Of a stretch of 64,000 bases of DNA, positions 61,569 to 64,000 are shown in pieces. The position numbers were made by a program, and so were the translations under genes. Origin of the DNA: an uncultured Ruminococcus sp. (GTDB lineage Bacteria > Bacillota > Clostridia > Oscillospirales > Ruminococcaceae); the NCBI GenBank assembly GCA_934463425.1, contig CAKSJP010000004.1, forward strand, positions 54,073 through 118,072, in the 5' to 3' direction. The notes beneath the pieces are model-generated. The model saw only the letters and a program-made list of their open reading frames with translations, was not told where the DNA came from and searched no databases. How positions within the stretch are numbered: the stretch's first letter is position 1; each line of letters begins with the position of its first letter.

Positions 61569-63965
61569 ATGCAGTACGGTTACTTTGACCTGAAAAACAA
61601 AGAGTATGTGATCGACCGCCCGGATACTCCGGCACCCTGGGTCAACTACCTGGGTTCTCCGGAATACGGCGCAATGATCTCCAACAACGCTGCCGGCTAT
61701 AGCTTTGTAAAGTCCGGCGCAAACGGCAGAATCAGCCGCTTCCGCTTCAACTCCATGATGGCGCTGCCCGGCCGTTATATTTACCTCCGGGACAACGACA
61801 CCAAGGACTACTGGTCTGCCACCTGGCAGCCGGTAGGAAAGCCGCTGGACACCTATAAGAGCGTCTGCCGCCACGGCACTGCTTATACTGTGATCTCCGC
61901 CGACTATGCCGGCATCTCCTCTGAGGTCACCTATTATGTGCCCATCGGCGCAACCTATGAAGTATGGCGCGCCGTTGTCACCAACAACAGCGACAAGCCG
62001 AGAAACCTGTCCGCATTCGGCTTTGTGGAATTTACCAACGACAACAACTACGAACAGGATCAGGTCAACCTCCAGTACACCCTGTTCATCACCCGCACCA
62101 GCTTTGAGGGCAACAAGATCCTCCAGCACATCAACGAGAACAGCGGCAAGGATGCCACCGGCTCGAACCACAGAGAGCGTTTCTTCGGCATGGTCGGCGC
62201 ACCGATCTCCGGCTATAACGGCAATCTGGACAGCTTTATCGGCCCGTACCGCACCTATTCCAACCCCATCGCAGTGGAACAGGGCAAGTGCAACGGCGAG
62301 ATGAACTACAACGGCAATGCCTGCGGCGCACTCCAGAGCGACATCGTGCTCCAGCCGGGCGAATCCAAGGAGCTGATCTTTGTTCTGGGTCAGAAGGACA
62401 ACACCCAGGCAAACGAGATCCTGGCTTCCTATGAGACTGCCGGAAAGGTTGACGAAGAAGTAGAGGCGCTGAAGGCATACTGGCACGGCAAGCTGAACCA
62501 CTTCCAGGTCAGCACACCGTCTGAGTCCTTCAACAACATGATCAACGTATGGAACGCTTATCAGTGCTTCATCACCTTTATCTGGTCCCGTGCAGCTTCC
62601 TTTGTATACTGCGGCCTGCGCAACGGCTACGGCTACCGCGACACAGTACAGGACATCCAGGGCATCATCCACCTGGATCCGGAGCTTGCCGCAGAAAAGA
62701 TCCGCTTCATGCTGTCTGCACAGGTAGACAACGGCGGCGGTCTGCCGCTGGTCAAGTTCGACCACAATGCCGGCCATGAAAACACCCCGGACGATCCGGA
62801 GTATGTCAAGGAGACCGGTCACCCGTCCTACCGCGCAGACGATGCGCTGTGGCTGTTCCCCACCATCCGCAAGTATGTGGGCGAATCCGGCAACAAGGCA
62901 TTCTATGATGAAGTCATCGTCTATGCAAACGGCGGCGAGGACACCGTTTATGACCACCTCAAGCGCGCCATCCGCTTCTCCATGGAGCGTCTGGGCGACC
63001 ACAATATGCCGGCAGGCCTCCACGCAGACTGGAACGACTGTCTGCGTCTGGGCAAGAAGGGCGAATCCACTTTTGTGGCATTCCAGCTGTACTATGCAAT
63101 GTCCATGATGCGCGAGCTGGCAGCAGAGCGCAAGGATGACGAGTACATCTCCTATCTGGACAAGGTGCAGAAGGCTCTGGGCGAAGCCCTGGAAGCATGC
63201 TGGGATGAGGATCGCTTCATCCGCGGCATCCGCGAGGACGGCGTAGTTGTTGGCGCAAAGAAGGATCCGGAAGCATCGATGTGGCTGAATCCCCAGAGCT
63301 GGAGCGTTATTTCCGGCTTTGCCTCCAAGGAGCAGAGCGACAAGGCAATGCATTCTGTGGCAGATATCCTGGACACCCCGTACGGCGCAAAGCTGCTGGA
63401 TCCGCCGTATATCGACCACTATTTCGACGGCGCACTGATGCACATCTTCAACCCGGATACCAAGGAAAACGGCGGTATCTTCTCCCAGTCTCAGGGCTGG
63501 CTGATCCTGGCAGAGAGCCTGCTGGGTCACGGTGACGATGCGTTCCGCTACTTCGAGGAAAGCTCTCCGGCTTCCATGAACGACAAGGCAGAACAGCGTG
63601 TTCTGGAACCGTATGTACACGGTCAGTTCACCGAGTCCACCGCTTCTCCGTATGCAGGACGCTCTCATGTACACTGGCTGACCGGTACTGCTTCTACTGT
63701 TATGGTTGGCTGCGTCGAGGGTATCTGCGGCATGCGTCCGGATGCTGACGGTCTGCACATCTGCCCGTCTATCCCGGCTGCATGGGACGGCTTCACCATG
63801 GAAAAGACCTTCCGCGGAAAGAAGCTCCACATCTCTGTCAAGAACCCGAATCATGTACAGAGCGGCGTAGCTTCTCTGACACTGAACGGTGCTGCACTGG
63901 ACGGCGACTATGTTCCGGCTTCTGCACTGGCTGAAAAGAACACCATCGAGGTTGTTCTCGGATGA
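61569..63965 (+). CDS. cbp: Cellobiose phosphorylase (GH94)
   Basis: A 798-residue GH94 enzyme that splits cellobiose with phosphate into glucose and glucose 1-phosphate, saving ATP in cellulose users. The general acid Asp490 sits in HADWNDCLRLG, the same residue number as in well-studied cellobiose phosphorylases; YGYRDTVQDIQGI and PYAGRSHVHWLTGTAS are further family segments. The opening MQYGYFDLKNKEYVIDRPDTPAPWVNYLG is typical. It has no signal peptide, so it is cytoplasmic and depends on a cellodextrin importer. The ATG at 61569 follows AAAGGAGA. Codons are strongly biased toward GCA/CTG-type forms, suggesting high expression. Confidence 0.95.
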   Translation: MQYGYFDLKNKEYVIDRPDTPAPWVNYLGSPEYGAMISNNAAGYSFVKSGANGRISRFRFNSMMALPGRYIYLRDNDTKDYWSATWQPVGKPLDTYKSVCRHGTAYTVISADYAGISSEVTYYVPIGATYEVWRAVVTNNSDKPRNLSAFGFVEFTNDNNYEQDQVNLQYTLFITRTSFEGNKILQHINENSGKDATGSNHRERFFGMVGAPISGYNGNLDSFIGPYRTYSNPIAVEQGKCNGEMNYNGNACGALQSDIVLQPGESKELIFVLGQKDNTQANEILASYETAGKVDEEVEALKAYWHGKLNHFQVSTPSESFNNMINVWNAYQCFITFIWSRAASFVYCGLRNGYGYRDTVQDIQGIIHLDPELAAEKIRFMLSAQVDNGGGLPLVKFDHNAGHENTPDDPEYVKETGHPSYRADDALWLFPTIRKYVGESGNKAFYDEVIVYANGGEDTVYDHLKRAIRFSMERLGDHNMPAGLHADWNDCLRLGKKGESTFVAFQLYYAMSMMRELAAERKDDEYISYLDKVQKALGEALEACWDEDRFIRGIREDGVVVGAKKDPEASMWLNPQSWSVISGFASKEQSDKAMHSVADILDTPYGAKLLDPPYIDHYFDGALMHIFNPDTKENGGIFSQSQGWLILAESLLGHGDDAFRYFEESSPASMNDKAEQRVLEPYVHGQFTESTASPYAGRSHVHWLTGTASTVMVGCVEGICGMRPDADGLHICPSIPAAWDGFTMEKTFRGKKLHISVKNPNHVQSGVASLTLNGAALDGDYVPASALAEKNTIEVVLG

Positions 63966-64000
63966 TGAAAGCGATATGCAAAAAAGCTTTTGTCGGGATT
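63966..64000 (+). other. Window edge, no feature
   Basis: The last 35 bases after the cellobiose phosphorylase stop hold no recognisable gene start or terminator. Confidence 0.5.

Noticed and set aside
61206..63854. An 882-codon open frame on the minus strand
   Set aside because: Antisense shadow of cellobiose phosphorylase and the end of prmA, caused by strong codon bias.

Overview
The window looks like chromosome of a cellulolytic Ruminococcus-type Firmicute. The evidence is two secreted dockerin proteins, a GH94 cellobiose phosphorylase, a HrcA-type CIRCE element, a Tyr T-box leader, RNase J, GdpP and a long series of near-consensus sigma-A promoters (TTGACA, 17 bp, TATAAT). The backbone is fairly GC-rich. 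Genus is an inference from gene content; species cannot be read from here.

Layout, left: the 3' end of recD2 and an mreB-type gene, a YafQ-type toxin-antitoxin pair, two Hsp20 genes behind a CIRCE operator, asnB, and (reverse strand) a BspA-type LRR protein with a dockerin, ftsH copy 1, a multi-pass membrane protein and luxS. Next come an intergenic region full of repeats and a lone DUF6291-like gene. A reverse-strand block then reads rnj, gdpP, rplI, dnaB, tilS, ftsH copy 2. RNA turnover, c-di-AMP breakdown, translation, replication and tRNA modification are probably co-transcribed from one promoter about 570 bp upstream of rnj. It is followed by an O-acetylhomoserine sulfhydrylase, a small Cys-rich acidic protein and tyrS with its T-box.

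Middle: tRNA-Ala(CGC) at 26923-26998 is the left border of an AT-rich integrated element of about 9.8 kb (26999-36775). A 10-bp copy of the tRNA 3' end recurs at 36766-36775, and the hairpin that looks like the tRNA's own terminator now lies just beyond that copy. The element carries a large serine recombinase, a small resolvase, divergent Xre-type repressors, a group-II-like reverse transcriptase between two small ORFs, a membrane operon with three tandem PspC domains and zinc ribbons, and a beta-helix protein fused to a phosphatase-like domain that lacks its catalytic Arg. No relaxase or conjugation gene is seen, so it looks like a non-conjugative integrative element with cargo. The RT module and the PspC/zinc-ribbon module are the best candidates for an undescribed system.

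Right: ordinary backbone. It holds a YfhO-like protein, rmuC, a MarR-controlled heterodimeric ABC exporter, a CmpB-like membrane protein with an HD-domain protein, a GH73-like glucosaminidase with wall-binding repeats, a YdbS/YdbT-like PH pair, an AGCS symporter, a second dockerin protein, enolase, a GntR-controlled ABC-2 transporter, tsaA/trmO, tyrA with prmA, and cellobiose phosphorylase. The cellobiose phosphorylase leader contains a perfect intrinsic-terminator hairpin right after its promoter, which suggests attenuation of cellodextrin use.
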